Source of the DNA: Nostoc cf. commune SO-36
GTDB taxonomy: Bacteria; Cyanobacteriota; Cyanobacteriia; Cyanobacteriales; Nostocaceae
Reading direction: 5' to 3'
Length of the DNA stretch: 64,000 nucleotides
NCBI RefSeq assembly: GCF_023734775.1
Contig: NZ_AP025732.1
Coordinates: 5,082,501-5,146,500 of the forward strand
Both the position numbers and the translations under genes were made by a program. Of the stretch, positions 1 to 8,203 are shown piece by piece. The notes beneath the pieces were generated by a model. It was not told where the DNA came from and did no database searches. It saw only the letters and a list, made by a program, of their open reading frames with translations. Within the stretch, counting starts at the first letter, position 1. Every line of letters starts with the position of its first letter.

Positions 1-2
1 AC

Positions 3-887
3 GCTTTCTTATCGATTGCAGCGGCAATCGTCACTATTGGCATAAAATTTAGCGCTTACCAGCTAACCGGGTCAGTAGGTTTGCTTTCAGATGCTATTGA
101 GTCAATTGTAAATCTCGTAGCAGCATTGGTCGCTCTATGGGCATTGACCTATGCTGAGAAACCAGCCGATGCCGAACACGCCTTTGGGCATTCTAAAGCC
201 GAATACTTCTCTAGTGGTACAGAAGGTGCGTTGATTATAGTGGCAGCCATTAGCATTGCTGTTGAAGCTTGGGGACGCTTGTTGCATCCAGAACCATTAA
301 CACAGCTTGGATTAGGGTTAGCACTCTCACTACTTGCAACTGCAATCAATGGCGTTGTTGCCTTTATCTTGCTAGGGGCAGGGCGACGGTTGCGTTCCAT
401 TACACTGAGGGCTGATGCTCACCACCTGTTTACCGATGTGGTGACTTCGGGTGGTGTGATAGTGGGAATCTTACTCGTCAAGCTAACAGGCGCTCTCGTA
501 CTTGATCCAATTATTGCACTGATAGTAGCAGCAAATATTACTTGGACAGGATTTCGTTTGCTGCGCGAAACCAGTAGCGCGTTACTGGATGCAGCTTTGC
601 CTAAAAAAGAAATTGACGAAATCAAGAGCATCCTTAACGAGTATAAACGTCATGATATCCAGTTTCATGCCTTGCGAACCCGCACTGCTGGAACCCGCCG
701 CTTTGTTTCCTTTCATGTTCTTGTGCCTGGATCTTGGACAGTGCAACAAGGGCATGATTTGTGTGAAGCAATTGAGCTTGCTATTCTTCGGGTGCTGCCT
801 TTAACCAACGTTACAACTCACCTGGAACCTGTAGAAGATCCAGTTTCTTGGCAAGATTTGGAGTTGGAGCGTTCGAGCAATCAGTAA
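3..887 (+). CDS. Cation diffusion facilitator (CDF) transporter, 5' end beyond the window
   Basis: Membrane antiporter that exports divalent metal ions such as Zn2+, Fe2+ or Cd2+ against protons. The reading frame is open from base 3, so the start lies before the window; the first visible residues (AFLSIAAAIVTIGIKF) are the end of the first membrane helix. The family hallmark TGSxGLLSDAIES lies in TM2, and TM5 carries an H-x3-D pair (HHLFTD), the usual metal site. A hydrophilic C-terminal domain of about 90 residues fits the cytoplasmic ferredoxin-like dimerisation domain. An internal TTG at base 81 could be mistaken for a start but lies inside the TM2 motif. The exact metal cannot be told. 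Family assignment is secure. Confidence 0.9.
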   Translation, partial: AFLSIAAAIVTIGIKFSAYQLTGSVGLLSDAIESIVNLVAALVALWALTYAEKPADAEHAFGHSKAEYFSSGTEGALIIVAAISIAVEAWGRLLHPEPLTQLGLGLALSLLATAINGVVAFILLGAGRRLRSITLRADAHHLFTDVVTSGGVIVGILLVKLTGALVLDPIIALIVAANITWTGFRLLRETSSALLDAALPKKEIDEIKSILNEYKRHDIQFHALRTRTAGTRRFVSFHVLVPGSWTVQQGHDLCEAIELAILRVLPLTNVTTHLEPVEDPVSWQDLELERSSNQ

Positions 888-1185
888 ACGGGATGGCCGA
901 AACGATCAAAGCTCAATCATCCGATTAGCGATCGCTAATTTCCAAACTCAAGCAAGTTGGTTAACTTGCGATCGCTTCCAGGGGGCGATTATATCAAGTT
1001 TGGGTGATTAGTTATAATAAAATTTATCAATATTATCAATATAGGTTGGGTTCTAGCTTAGTTCCCCGCAGGGGTACGGCAGTGAAACCCAACATTAACA
1101 ACGATCAAGTATTGCCAGCCTAGAAGCTGGAAACCCATTCTGGGAAGCTCCGCCTCCTCTTTCTTGACATTAAAACAGGGCATTT
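888..1185. repeat. Intergenic spacer with a dispersed hairpin repeat
   Basis: No gene seen. Bases about 1110-1165 hold a repeat (ccagcctagaagctggaaa, then a GC-rich segment with ctccgcctcctc). A relative in opposite orientation lies at about 62540-62640, sharing the fccagc..ggctgg-type hairpin and the gaggcggagc block. Such hairpin repeats are common between Nostoc genes; function unknown. Confidence 0.4.
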
Positions 1186-2352
1186 TTAAACAAGTTGAAT
1201 GTCTAGATTAGCTTGAAAACCAACAGACTTATTTTCAACAATGGCGAATCTAGATTCTTGGAAGAACAAAGAACCACTTAGGGAATCATAACTGAACTCA
1301 CTGATTGAAATAGCGCCAAACCCTGCTTGAGAAACCTGGATTTTGTCACCTTCAACAGCTTTGAAGTCTTTAATAATGTCAACACCCTCTAATACGTTGG
1401 TAAAAACAAATTTATCTGCACCTACTCCACCCGTGAGAGTATCGTTACCATTTCCACCAGAGAGTATGTCATTGCCACCTTTGCCAGAAAGCGTATCGTC
1501 ACCACCATTACCAAATAACAGATTATTTTGCCCATCTCCAACAAGGGTGTCACCTTGATTTGTACCTTTGATATTATCAAAGTTAATAAATGTGAAATTA
1601 GCTGTGTTTCCACCAGGCAGATTATTTACTACGAAACTTTGAGTTTCTAAGTTGGCGTTGACTGAGAGATTAGATAAAAATGAAAAAGGTATTGAAGGAG
1701 CAGTTGAGGCGTCTATAGTATTATTTACAGCATTAGCATCAACAACAAGCTTTTCAATATTGCCAAGGTTATCTGTACCTAGTCCACCACCTTTTCTAAG
1801 AGTTCCATCAATGAATATGGTAGAACTTTGACCCAATTTCCTGTAATCAGCCGTATCAATACCATCTCCACCATTTAAAGTATCGTTGCCTGCACTGCCT
1901 CTAATAATGTCATTGCCGCCACTGCCAGATAATTGATTATCCTGAGCGTTACCAGTAATTGCGTCATTTTGATTTGTACCAATTAAATTTACAAAATTCT
2001 TCACCGTGACTACTATTGGTGGTGAACCGACAACTTTGATTTCTAATATTTCTTTAGATAAATCAGCTACTATTGATACATTGGTGCTATCAGAAGTACC
2101 ATCAATACTGTTAGCCTGTCCCGTAGCACCAATCACACCTTCAAAGAAATCTTTAAACGTATCAGTTCCAATTGCACCTTTTTGGATAACCACTGGCTGG
2201 ACTATTACAGGTTGTTCTAAGTCACTGTAATCAATGATATCGTTACCATTTCCACCGGTAATGGTATCATTACCACCACTGGCGATAAATGTGTCATTTT
2301 CATCAGTTCCGACTAAAATGTCGTCTCCATCACTGCCTATAATTAGTGCCAT
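1186..2352 (-). CDS. RTX-type calcium-binding repeat protein
   Basis: 388-residue acidic protein built of haemolysin-type nonapeptide repeats (GGxGxDxLx). Clusters lie near residues 6-45, 125-165 and 270-315, for example GNGGDDTLSGKGGNDILSG. These repeats form Ca2+-binding beta-rolls in proteins exported by type I secretion. There is no N-terminal signal peptide, and the hydrophobic, Asp-poor C-terminal 70 residues (after FKAVEGDKIQV) fit an uncleaved type I secretion signal. No enzymatic domain is visible, so it may be a surface or extracellular structural protein. No transporter genes lie next to it. The family is clear; the role is not. Confidence 0.85.
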   Translation of the reverse strand: MALIIGSDGDDILVGTDENDTFIASGGNDTITGGNGNDIIDYSDLEQPVIVQPVVIQKGAIGTDTFKDFFEGVIGATGQANSIDGTSDSTNVSIVADLSKEILEIKVVGSPPIVVTVKNFVNLIGTNQNDAITGNAQDNQLSGSGGNDIIRGSAGNDTLNGGDGIDTADYRKLGQSSTIFIDGTLRKGGGLGTDNLGNIEKLVVDANAVNNTIDASTAPSIPFSFLSNLSVNANLETQSFVVNNLPGGNTANFTFINFDNIKGTNQGDTLVGDGQNNLLFGNGGDDTLSGKGGNDILSGGNGNDTLTGGVGADKFVFTNVLEGVDIIKDFKAVEGDKIQVSQAGFGAISISEFSYDSLSGSLFFQESRFAIVENKSVGFQANLDIQLV

Positions 2353-2576
2353 AATCTTGCTTTACTTGCTTGTAAGTAACTGCTGTATAGTAGCGTTATA
2401 GTGACCTGTTATCAATAAAGAAAGATGAAGCTGAGTGCGTAAAAACGTAGCGTTTTCAATGCAGGGGAACGCATTGGCATTGCATTGAGATGCATTAATC
2501 AATGCAAGCCGACGCATTCATTGCCATTGCAGGGTATTGCCAAATTTAATTCGCTACGAATTAAGGAAATTCTGTA

Positions 2577-3135
2577 CTAAGAAGCTGTTGACTGCAATTT
2601 TTCTAATCGTGCTAGTACTTCTGAACTGTGAATAGTGGGGTTGACTTTGACAAAAGTCTCGCGCAAGACACCTTGAGGATCGATGATAAAACTGTGGCGC
2701 ATCGATAAAAGCGAGCCATGAACCATAAGCTTTACTCACTGAACCATCAGTGTCAGCTAACAGAGGGAATTTTAGCCCCTCTGAATCACAAAATTGAGCG
2801 TGGGAATCAATATCATCAGCACTAACGCCAATAATCTGGGCGTTTTTTTCGAGGTATTGGGGTAAGTCTTGCTGAAAACGACGAGCTTCTATAGTACAAC
2901 CAGAGGTGAAGTCTTTAGGATAAAAGTATAAGACTAGCCATTTACCGCGCAAGTCAGAGAGAGAAATTTTGCCATCACCTGTGTTAGTTGGCAAAGTAAA
3001 CTCTGGTGCGGGTTGATTAATTGTAGGAAGCTTGCCACCCATAGCATCAGCAGCAGGAATAAAATTCAGCCAGCTGATGAGAGAAATACAGCTGGCAAAT
3101 AATATGCTTAAAAAAGTGCGGCGGGAAATCATCAT
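2577..3135 (-). pseudogene. PrxQ/BCP-type peroxiredoxin, interrupted by a frameshift
   Basis: Thiol peroxidase reducing H2O2 and alkyl hydroperoxides. The first part (from the ATG at 3135 or 3132) has a cleavable signal peptide (RRTFLSILFASCISLISWL, ending near AADAMG), suggesting a thylakoid-lumen or periplasmic location. The AhpC/TSA domain follows, with FYPKDFTSGCTIEARRF holding the peroxidatic cysteine. Near base 2705 the frame changes: the expected C-terminus (MRHSFIIDPQGVLRETFVKV, then ...EVLARLEKLQSTAS) is intact in another frame and stops at 2577, while the original frame runs into nonsense to 2554. Loss of two bases (an AT from a short AT repeat) would explain it. Sequencing error or recent inactivation are both possible. 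Confidence 0.75.
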
Positions 3136-3189
3136 GCAAACCAGAATCACAACTTTACACAAGTTTACAATTCTTGGTTGCGAAAAATC

Positions 3190-3432
3190 TCACTCTAAAT
3201 AAGATTCGGGTGGGGTATCTGCGCTTTCGATGTATTGGCTATCTAAGAGAAAGGCTCCTCTAGCAAAGCGAATACCCCAATATCCCCCAGGTCTGCGGTC
3301 AATGACTATACCTTCTTCACCAATCTGAATTACATTAGGTGGGCGCAGCATGGGCATAGGTTCAGCAGTTTTGACATAAGCTGGTAGCGCCACAACACGA
3401 ACTTTACTACCAATTGCGAATTCTTTGGACAT
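3190..3432 (-). CDS. sipA: SipA, NblS-interacting regulatory protein (DUF3148)
   Basis: 80-residue SH3-like protein found throughout cyanobacteria. It binds the ATPase domain of the histidine kinase NblS (Hik33), linking it to high-light, stress and nutrient responses. The signature is nearly complete: VRVVALPAYVKTAEPMPMLR followed by GEEGIVIDRRPGGYWGIRF. The ATG at 3432 (MSKEFAIGS) is preferred over an in-frame TTG three codons upstream because it matches the family start. Its stop is only about 55 bases upstream of the PrxQ start on the same strand, so co-transcription with that redox gene is plausible. Confidence 0.9.
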   Translation of the reverse strand: MSKEFAIGSKVRVVALPAYVKTAEPMPMLRPPNVIQIGEEGIVIDRRPGGYWGIRFARGAFLLDSQYIESADTPPESYLE

Positions 3433-3534
3433 TTTAATCAAGCTAGGAGTTTTGAATTAACTCATAACTCATAACCAGCTTGAAAGTCTACTAAATTGGT
3501 CATGGGGCATGGGCGTTGGTATAAATAGGGAAAG

Positions 3535-3563
3535 GGAAAGGGGATGAAGTTTTTCCCCTTTCC
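3535..3563. repeat. Purine/pyrimidine hairpin
   Basis: Inverted repeat ggaaagggg ... cccctttcc with an 11-base loop in the sipA upstream region. It lacks a clean trailing T-run on either strand, so it is recorded as a hairpin rather than a terminator. Confidence 0.4.
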
Positions 3564-3618
3564 GCATCTTCTGCAAGAAGTCTATGTAATTTTTAACTAT
3601 GGTTTACAATCCTTGGAC

Positions 3619-3757
3619 ATTAGTTAAGGGAACTCCAAAAAATAAATTATTCGACTTAAAGTCGTTCACTGTTGACTGAAAACTCATGAAGCGTCAACGG
3701 TCAACAGTGAACAATAGCAATGGAATATTTTTTTACTTGGAAGTCCCTAAGTTAACT
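3619..3757. repeat. MITE-like inverted-repeat element
   Basis: Outer imperfect inverted repeats (ttagttaagggaactccaa on the left; ttggaagtccctaagttaa on the right) enclose an inner palindrome (gttcactgttgac ... gtcaacagtgaac). Length is about 139 bp and there is no coding capacity. This architecture fits a non-autonomous mobile element. No clear target duplication could be fixed. Confidence 0.5.
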
Positions 3758-3821
3758 ATTTTTTGAAAAGTTATTACCCGGATTTCTCACCACACCTCTT
3801 AAAGCCTGTGCAAGTGCCGGG

Positions 3822-3904
3822 GAGAAGTAATAAGTAATAAGTAATAAGTAATGAGTAAGAAGTAAGAAGTTTTTACTCATTACTCATTACTCATTACTTC
3901 TCTT
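3822..3904. repeat. Short tandem repeats forming a long palindrome
   Basis: Repeated taagtaa/gagtaag heptamer-like units on the left (gagaagtaataagtaataag...) face complementary tactcat units on the right (...cattactcattacttctc). Together they make a hairpin of about 80 bases. Tandem heptanucleotide arrays of this kind are common in Nostoc intergenic DNA. Confidence 0.55.
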
Positions 3905-3944
3905 CTGCTCCATCAAACGCCTTGAGCTTGTGAGAAATGCGGGA

Positions 3945-4442
3945 TTATTGGGGGTTGCCTTGCTGACGGCGTGAAGGAGCATTTTGACGTAATTGCTCTA
4001 ATTTTTGCCGTTGTTCTGGAGTGAAGACTGCTTGAATCTGTTGTTTTTCAGACTCGCGGATTTGTCGCATTTGGGTTTTCTGTGCTTCAGTCAGATTTAA
4101 GTCAGCAAAACCACCCTTTCCTCGACGTTGACCGGGTTGCCTTTGACCTTGACCTGCTTGCCGTTGAGCCTGACGTGCTTGCTTTGCCGCCTCTAATTTT
4201 GCCTTTTGTTCTGGGGTCAAAACTGCTTCAAATTTGGTGCGACTATCGCGGCGAATTGTCTGAATTTGAGTTTTTTGGGCATCTGTTAGATTTAAGTCTT
4301 TCCAAGGGCCTTTTTGTCTTTGTGGAGTTTGTGCCAGTAACACGGGTGAAGGAGAGGCTGTTTGGGCGTGAACAGCAAAGGAAGTTGCACTTAAAGTTAG
4401 AGAGATCGCTCCAGCGACTAGCGATAATGCTTTGAGTTTCAT
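3945..4442 (-). CDS. Spy/CpxP-like periplasmic LTxxQ protein
   Basis: 165-residue exported protein. The ATG at 4442 (MKLKALSLVAG) gives a standard signal peptide cleaved near VHAQ; upstream in-frame starts only add a polar leader. The mature part has two copies of a unit LNLTDAQKTQIQTIRR / LNLTEAQKTQMRQIRE, each followed by LTPEQ or FTPEQ, the LTxxQ signature of Spy and CpxP periplasmic chaperones. A Gln/Arg-rich linker joins them. It is divergent from the two-component genes at 4789-6715, with an inverted repeat in between, suggesting that system regulates it (inference). Confidence 0.7.
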   Translation of the reverse strand: MKLKALSLVAGAISLTLSATSFAVHAQTASPSPVLLAQTPQRQKGPWKDLNLTDAQKTQIQTIRRDSRTKFEAVLTPEQKAKLEAAKQARQAQRQAGQGQRQPGQRRGKGGFADLNLTEAQKTQMRQIRESEKQQIQAVFTPEQRQKLEQLRQNAPSRRQQGNPQ

Positions 4443-4517
4443 TATTTGTTTTTGTAGGTTTTCCTGGTTGGATGTCACCATCATAAGAATTTATCTTTAG
4501 TAGTTACATGAGGAGAA

Positions 4518-4549
4518 AGTCATGGTTTTACCCATGACTAAAGTCATGA
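4518..4549. promoter_or_regulatory. Candidate operator in the divergent promoter region
   Basis: Perfect inverted repeat agtcatgg-N6-ccatgact, followed two bases later by a third half-site agtcatga. It lies in the 346-bp gap between the Spy-like gene (left) and the NarL-type kinase gene (right), about 75 bases before the Spy-like ATG. The position and symmetry fit a binding site for a dimeric regulator, possibly the response regulator encoded at 6050. Function is inferred. Confidence 0.4.
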
Positions 4550-4788
4550 TTGAATTTTGACAAACATGATTGACAATAAATAGTTAGGAGGTAGAAGTTA
4601 GGAAGCACGAAAATTTTGATTATGATTAATTTATAAGCCAGTACTTAGCTTATTACTTAACGGTATTATTCTTGTAACGTACTTTTAATTTTTCACACAG
4701 CGAAAAATTGAAGTGGCAGAAGCTGTTACTCAAATATTCGGAATTTCTATCTAACGTATAACAAATTATAAATGGAGCAATACGACTA

Positions 4789-6053
4789 ATGAGTCGTCCA
4801 ATTCAAATTAAGAAGCATCCTTTTCCATCTCTGCTTTATCTGGAGTGGTCATTACTAGCAATCACCGCATTAACAGCCGTTATCCCACCTCCGTTACGTC
4901 GTTTTCGTTCTAAGCCTCCAGAACTATCAATTTGTGGTGCATTTCCAGACTTTTCAGCTTGTAGTATATTGCCAGAACTATCAATTTTTAGTCTGATTAT
5001 TTTTGCGGCAATGGGCTTAAAGTTACCCAGGAAGAACCAGACAACTAAGTTAATATACACAGGGATTGAGTTTTTATTAATTTTAATAATTGGGCTTTTT
5101 GGAGAGAGATTTTCTCGTCTTTTTCCCTTTCTTTACATAATTTTAGTGACTCGTAGTTGTCTAATTTTTCAGTTACCTGGGCGTTTATTCGTTACAAGTT
5201 TGTCATTTGCATTATTTTTAGTAACTACACAACTAAAATATCAGTTATTTAATTTTCAAGCATCGCCACAGGCACAAGAACGATATCGATTTTTAATTTT
5301 GAATTCGTCGCTGGTATTTGGCTTGAGTTTAGTTTTTGTGTTGTTGATGATGAATGCAGTATTGTCTGAACGGCAAAGTCGAGAAAAGCTAGCTCTTGCT
5401 AATGAAAAACTCCGTCAATATGCCACGCGAGTTGAAAATCAAGCTACTTTAGAAGAACGCAACCGCATTGCTCGTGAAATTCATGATTCATTAGGACATT
5501 CTCTAACTGCTTTAAATTTGCAATTAGAAACTGCTTTAAAATTGTGGCAATCTAACCCAGGTAAGGCTGAAACATTTCTAGCAGCTGCAAAGGAATTAGG
5601 TTCAAAGGCGCTAAAAGATGTCCGTCAATCTGTTTCTACTATGCGTTCTAATCCCTTACAAGAACAGTCTTTGGAACGTGCGATCGCTAGTCTTTCAGAA
5701 AATTTTCATCGCTCTAATGGTATTTTACCAATTTATCAAATCACCTGGAATATCCTCTACCACCTGAAATAAATACCGCTATTTACCGGATTACTCAAGA
5801 ATCTTTGACAAATATATCTAAATATGCTTATGCAACTGAGGTTAAATTAGAACTGACTACCACAAGAGGCAATTTACGATTAATAATTCAGGATAATGGT
5901 AGAGGTTTTGATTTAGGGCAAAATACTACTGGTTTTGGGCTTCATAGTATGCGCGATCGCACTTTAGCTCTGGGAGGTGAGTTTAACATTAATAGCTCTC
6001 CTGGTTCTGGTTGCAAAATAACAGTTAATATTCCTTTAACGAGGTTGACATGA
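4789..6053 (+). pseudogene. NarL-family sensor histidine kinase (HisKA_3), interrupted by a frameshift
   Basis: Membrane sensor kinase paired with the downstream response regulator. The first reading frame (4789-5772) has about six hydrophobic helices in its first 195 residues, then a coiled linker and the HisKA_3 box ERNRIAREIHDSLGHSL with the phospho-acceptor His. At about base 5742 the frame shifts by one base. The continuation (HLEYPLPPEINTAIYRITQE, then the HATPase DNGRGFD and GFGLHSMRDR motifs) runs in the next frame to 6053; its only internal ATG gives an 82-residue fragment from 5805. A single missing base next to the C pair in atcacc explains the break. All catalytic motifs survive, so a sequencing error is quite possible. 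Its stop overlaps the regulator start. Confidence 0.8.
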
Positions 6054-6715
6054 TGATTAAAGTATTGCTGGTAGATGATCAAGGTTTAATTCGTCAAGGA
6101 TTAAGAGCGTTATTAGAATTAGAATCAGATTTAGAGATAGTGGGAGAAGCAGAAAACGGTGAACAGGCGATTAATTTAGTTGCTGAATTTCAGCCAGATG
6201 TAGTATTGCTAGATATCAGAATGCCGATTATGGATGGAGTTGCAGCCACGCGGGAGATTCAAAAACGTTTCGCCAAAACTAAAATTTTAGTACTGACGAC
6301 TTTTGATGATGATGAATATGTATCAGCAGCTTTGCAAAATGGTGCAATGGGTTATTTATTGAAAGATACACCCTCAGAAGAATTAGCTGTTGCTATTCGT
6401 GCCGTTTATAAAGGATATACTCAATTAGGGCCAGGTATAGTTAAAAAACTATTGACTCAGTTTTCTAATGGTACACTAACCCATACACCGCCTGTACCGT
6501 CTAGTTTAGCTGAACTCACTCCGAGAGAAAAAGAGGTTTTGCGGTTAATTGCAACAGGTGCTAGTAACCGAGAAATTGCTCAGGAACTCTACATTTCTGA
6601 GGGGACGGTAAAAAATCATGTTACTAATATTTTAAACAGGTTAAATTTGCGCGATCGCACTCAAGCTGCAATTTGGGCAAATACCTATTTATCTTATTTG
6701 AATGAATCAAGTTAA
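6050..6715 (+). CDS. NarL/FixJ-family response regulator
   Basis: 221-residue DNA-binding regulator. The receiver domain (residues 1-120) has the acidic pair DD9-10, the phospho-acceptor Asp55 in VVLLDIRMP and the conserved Lys in GYLLKDTP. A LuxR-type helix-turn-helix lies at about 150-215 ([20 protein letters not shown], then [12 protein letters not shown]). The start overlaps the kinase stop by ATGA, so the two are translationally coupled. A single-cell-type output cannot be inferred; the divergent Spy-like gene is a plausible target. Confidence 0.92.
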   Translation: MMIKVLLVDDQGLIRQGLRALLELESDLEIVGEAENGEQAINLVAEFQPDVVLLDIRMPIMDGVAATREIQKRFAKTKILVLTTFDDDEYVSAALQNGAMGYLLKDTPSEELAVAIRAVYKGYTQLGPGIVKKLLTQFSNGTLTHTPPVPSSLAELTPREKEVLRLIATGASNREIAQELYISEGTVKNHVTNILNRLNLRDRTQAAIWANTYLSYLNESS

Positions 6716-6736
6716 ATAATTTGTAATTTATCATGC

Positions 6737-7162
6737 TTATTTAAATAAATCCAAGCATTCATTTTTTAAAATGGCTTTGGTGACTTTGATGTTTCTAAAT
6801 GACTTAGCGATCACTTCTTCGCAAGATATATTAATTTGTGATTGATTTACGCTAATTAAATCTTCAATTGAAGCACCATATACAATTTCTGATAAACCAC
6901 TCCAAACACAAGCGGTTGCACACATTGGACAAGGTTCGCCAGTTGTATATATGCTATAACCTTCTAAAGAGAGATTTTTAAGTTTAGCTGTTAAACTACG
7001 AATGGCGTTAATTTCTGCATGGGCTGATGGATCGTTGTCTCTATTAACAGTATTATGAGCTACGGCAACAACTTCGTTATCTTTAACAATCACTGCACCA
7101 TAAGGCGCATCGCCTTTTTTTGCTTCTGCCAATGCTAAACGCATAAAATATTCTGGATTCAT
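6737..7162 (-). CDS. Nucleoside/guanine deaminase of the CMP-deaminase superfamily
   Basis: 141-residue zinc hydrolase. It has the diagnostic HAE (48-50) with the catalytic Glu and PCPMC (C78, C81) zinc ligands. The overall pattern (NDPSAHAEINAIR, then SIYTTGEPCPMCATACVW) resembles guanine deaminase-like and tRNA adenosine deaminase-like members. The short C-terminal extension fits the stand-alone purine deaminase type better than TadA. Deamination of guanine to xanthine is the most likely reaction, but the substrate is not certain. It converges on the response regulator with a 21-bp gap. Confidence 0.8.
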   Translation of the reverse strand: MNPEYFMRLALAEAKKGDAPYGAVIVKDNEVVAVAHNTVNRDNDPSAHAEINAIRSLTAKLKNLSLEGYSIYTTGEPCPMCATACVWSGLSEIVYGASIEDLISVNQSQINISCEEVIAKSFRNIKVTKAILKNECLDLFK

Positions 7163-7250
7163 ATAAGCTGAGGTTAACGTAAGGATAATGGTTAATAATA
7201 TCGTATTTCTAATGCTATAACTGGGAATTAAGGTGTATTAATGATCGAAT

Positions 7251-8042
7251 ATGTTACTGAGCAGACAAGAAACAGAATTTTACTTAAAAGACTTAGAAAC
7301 ACCAATCGGTAAAGCAATTAATTTAACACTAGCCTTTTTGGTGCTAATATCATCAGGAATCTTTGTGGCAGAAACATATAATATTCCTGATTCTACGCGG
7401 TTTCAGTTGAATGTGGCTGATACTGCGATCGTCATCATCTTCGCGGTGGAATATTCACTCCGTTTGTGGAGTGCGGAAAATAAAATTAAATATATTTTTA
7501 GCTTTTATTCGATTATTGACTTAATGGCGATTTTGCCTTTCTTTCTAGGAATGGTGGATATTAGTTTTATTCGCCTACTAAGATGGTTTCGGATTTTACG
7601 ATTAATTAGATTTATTGATAGAAAGTTTTTATTCGCCAGTATCAGCACCGAAGATGGAATGATTTTTGCGCGAATACTATTTACGTTATTTGCAATTGTT
7701 TTTATTTACTCTGGTTTAATTTATCAAGTCGAGCATCCGGTTAATGCTGAAAATTACGGCACATTTTTGGATGCCTTTTATTTCTCTGTTGTCACCATGA
7801 CAACTGTAGGATTTGGCGATGTTGTTCCAATTTCTGAATTAGGGCGTTTGCTAACAGTATTGATGATTTTCACCGGAATTGCACTAATTCCTTGGCAAGT
7901 AGGGGATTTAATTAAGCGTGTGGTGAAAACTGCTAATCAGGTGGAAACAGTTTGTTCAGGTTGTGGCTTGACTTTCCATGATGTAGATGCTGGTTTTTGT
8001 AAAAGGTGCGGGACTAAGTTACCTAGTCGCAGGGTTGATTGA
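7251..8042 (+). CDS. Voltage-gated-type K+ channel with C-terminal zinc ribbon
   Basis: 263-residue six-helix ion channel. S1-S3 span roughly residues 20-100. S4 is arginine-rich (FIRLLRWFRILRLIRFIDRK, about 106-125), a voltage-sensor pattern. The pore loop has the K+ selectivity filter TVGFGD (185-190) and S6 follows to about 220. Unusually, the C-terminus is a four-cysteine ribbon: CSGC at 235-238 and CKRC at 250-253, separated by 11 residues. This would be a cytoplasmic zinc-binding tail that might gate or tether the channel (inference). It lies upstream of a P-type cation ATPase gene on the same strand. Confidence 0.85.
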   Translation: MLLSRQETEFYLKDLETPIGKAINLTLAFLVLISSGIFVAETYNIPDSTRFQLNVADTAIVIIFAVEYSLRLWSAENKIKYIFSFYSIIDLMAILPFFLGMVDISFIRLLRWFRILRLIRFIDRKFLFASISTEDGMIFARILFTLFAIVFIYSGLIYQVEHPVNAENYGTFLDAFYFSVVTMTTVGFGDVVPISELGRLLTVLMIFTGIALIPWQVGDLIKRVVKTANQVETVCSGCGLTFHDVDAGFCKRCGTKLPSRRVD

Positions 8043-8203
8043 AATGCGATCGCATCCACGTTGAGATCCTCTTACATCTGCTCCAAATTCCTGCAAATAA
8101 TGCAACGCTGCATTTCGCTCATATTTCCATCACATTTATTGTTCATAATTTTGCTGATCAGCTAATCACCAAATAGCTAATAATTAATCTTGGTGTAAAG
8201 AAA

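Noticed and set aside
3822..3904. CRISPR or direct-repeat array
   Set aside because: The units are 7-8 bases without spacers; it is a simple palindromic tandem repeat.
4082..4435. 117-codon plus-strand frame opposite the Spy-like gene
   Set aside because: It is antisense to a well-supported signal-peptide protein; codon pattern mirrors that gene.
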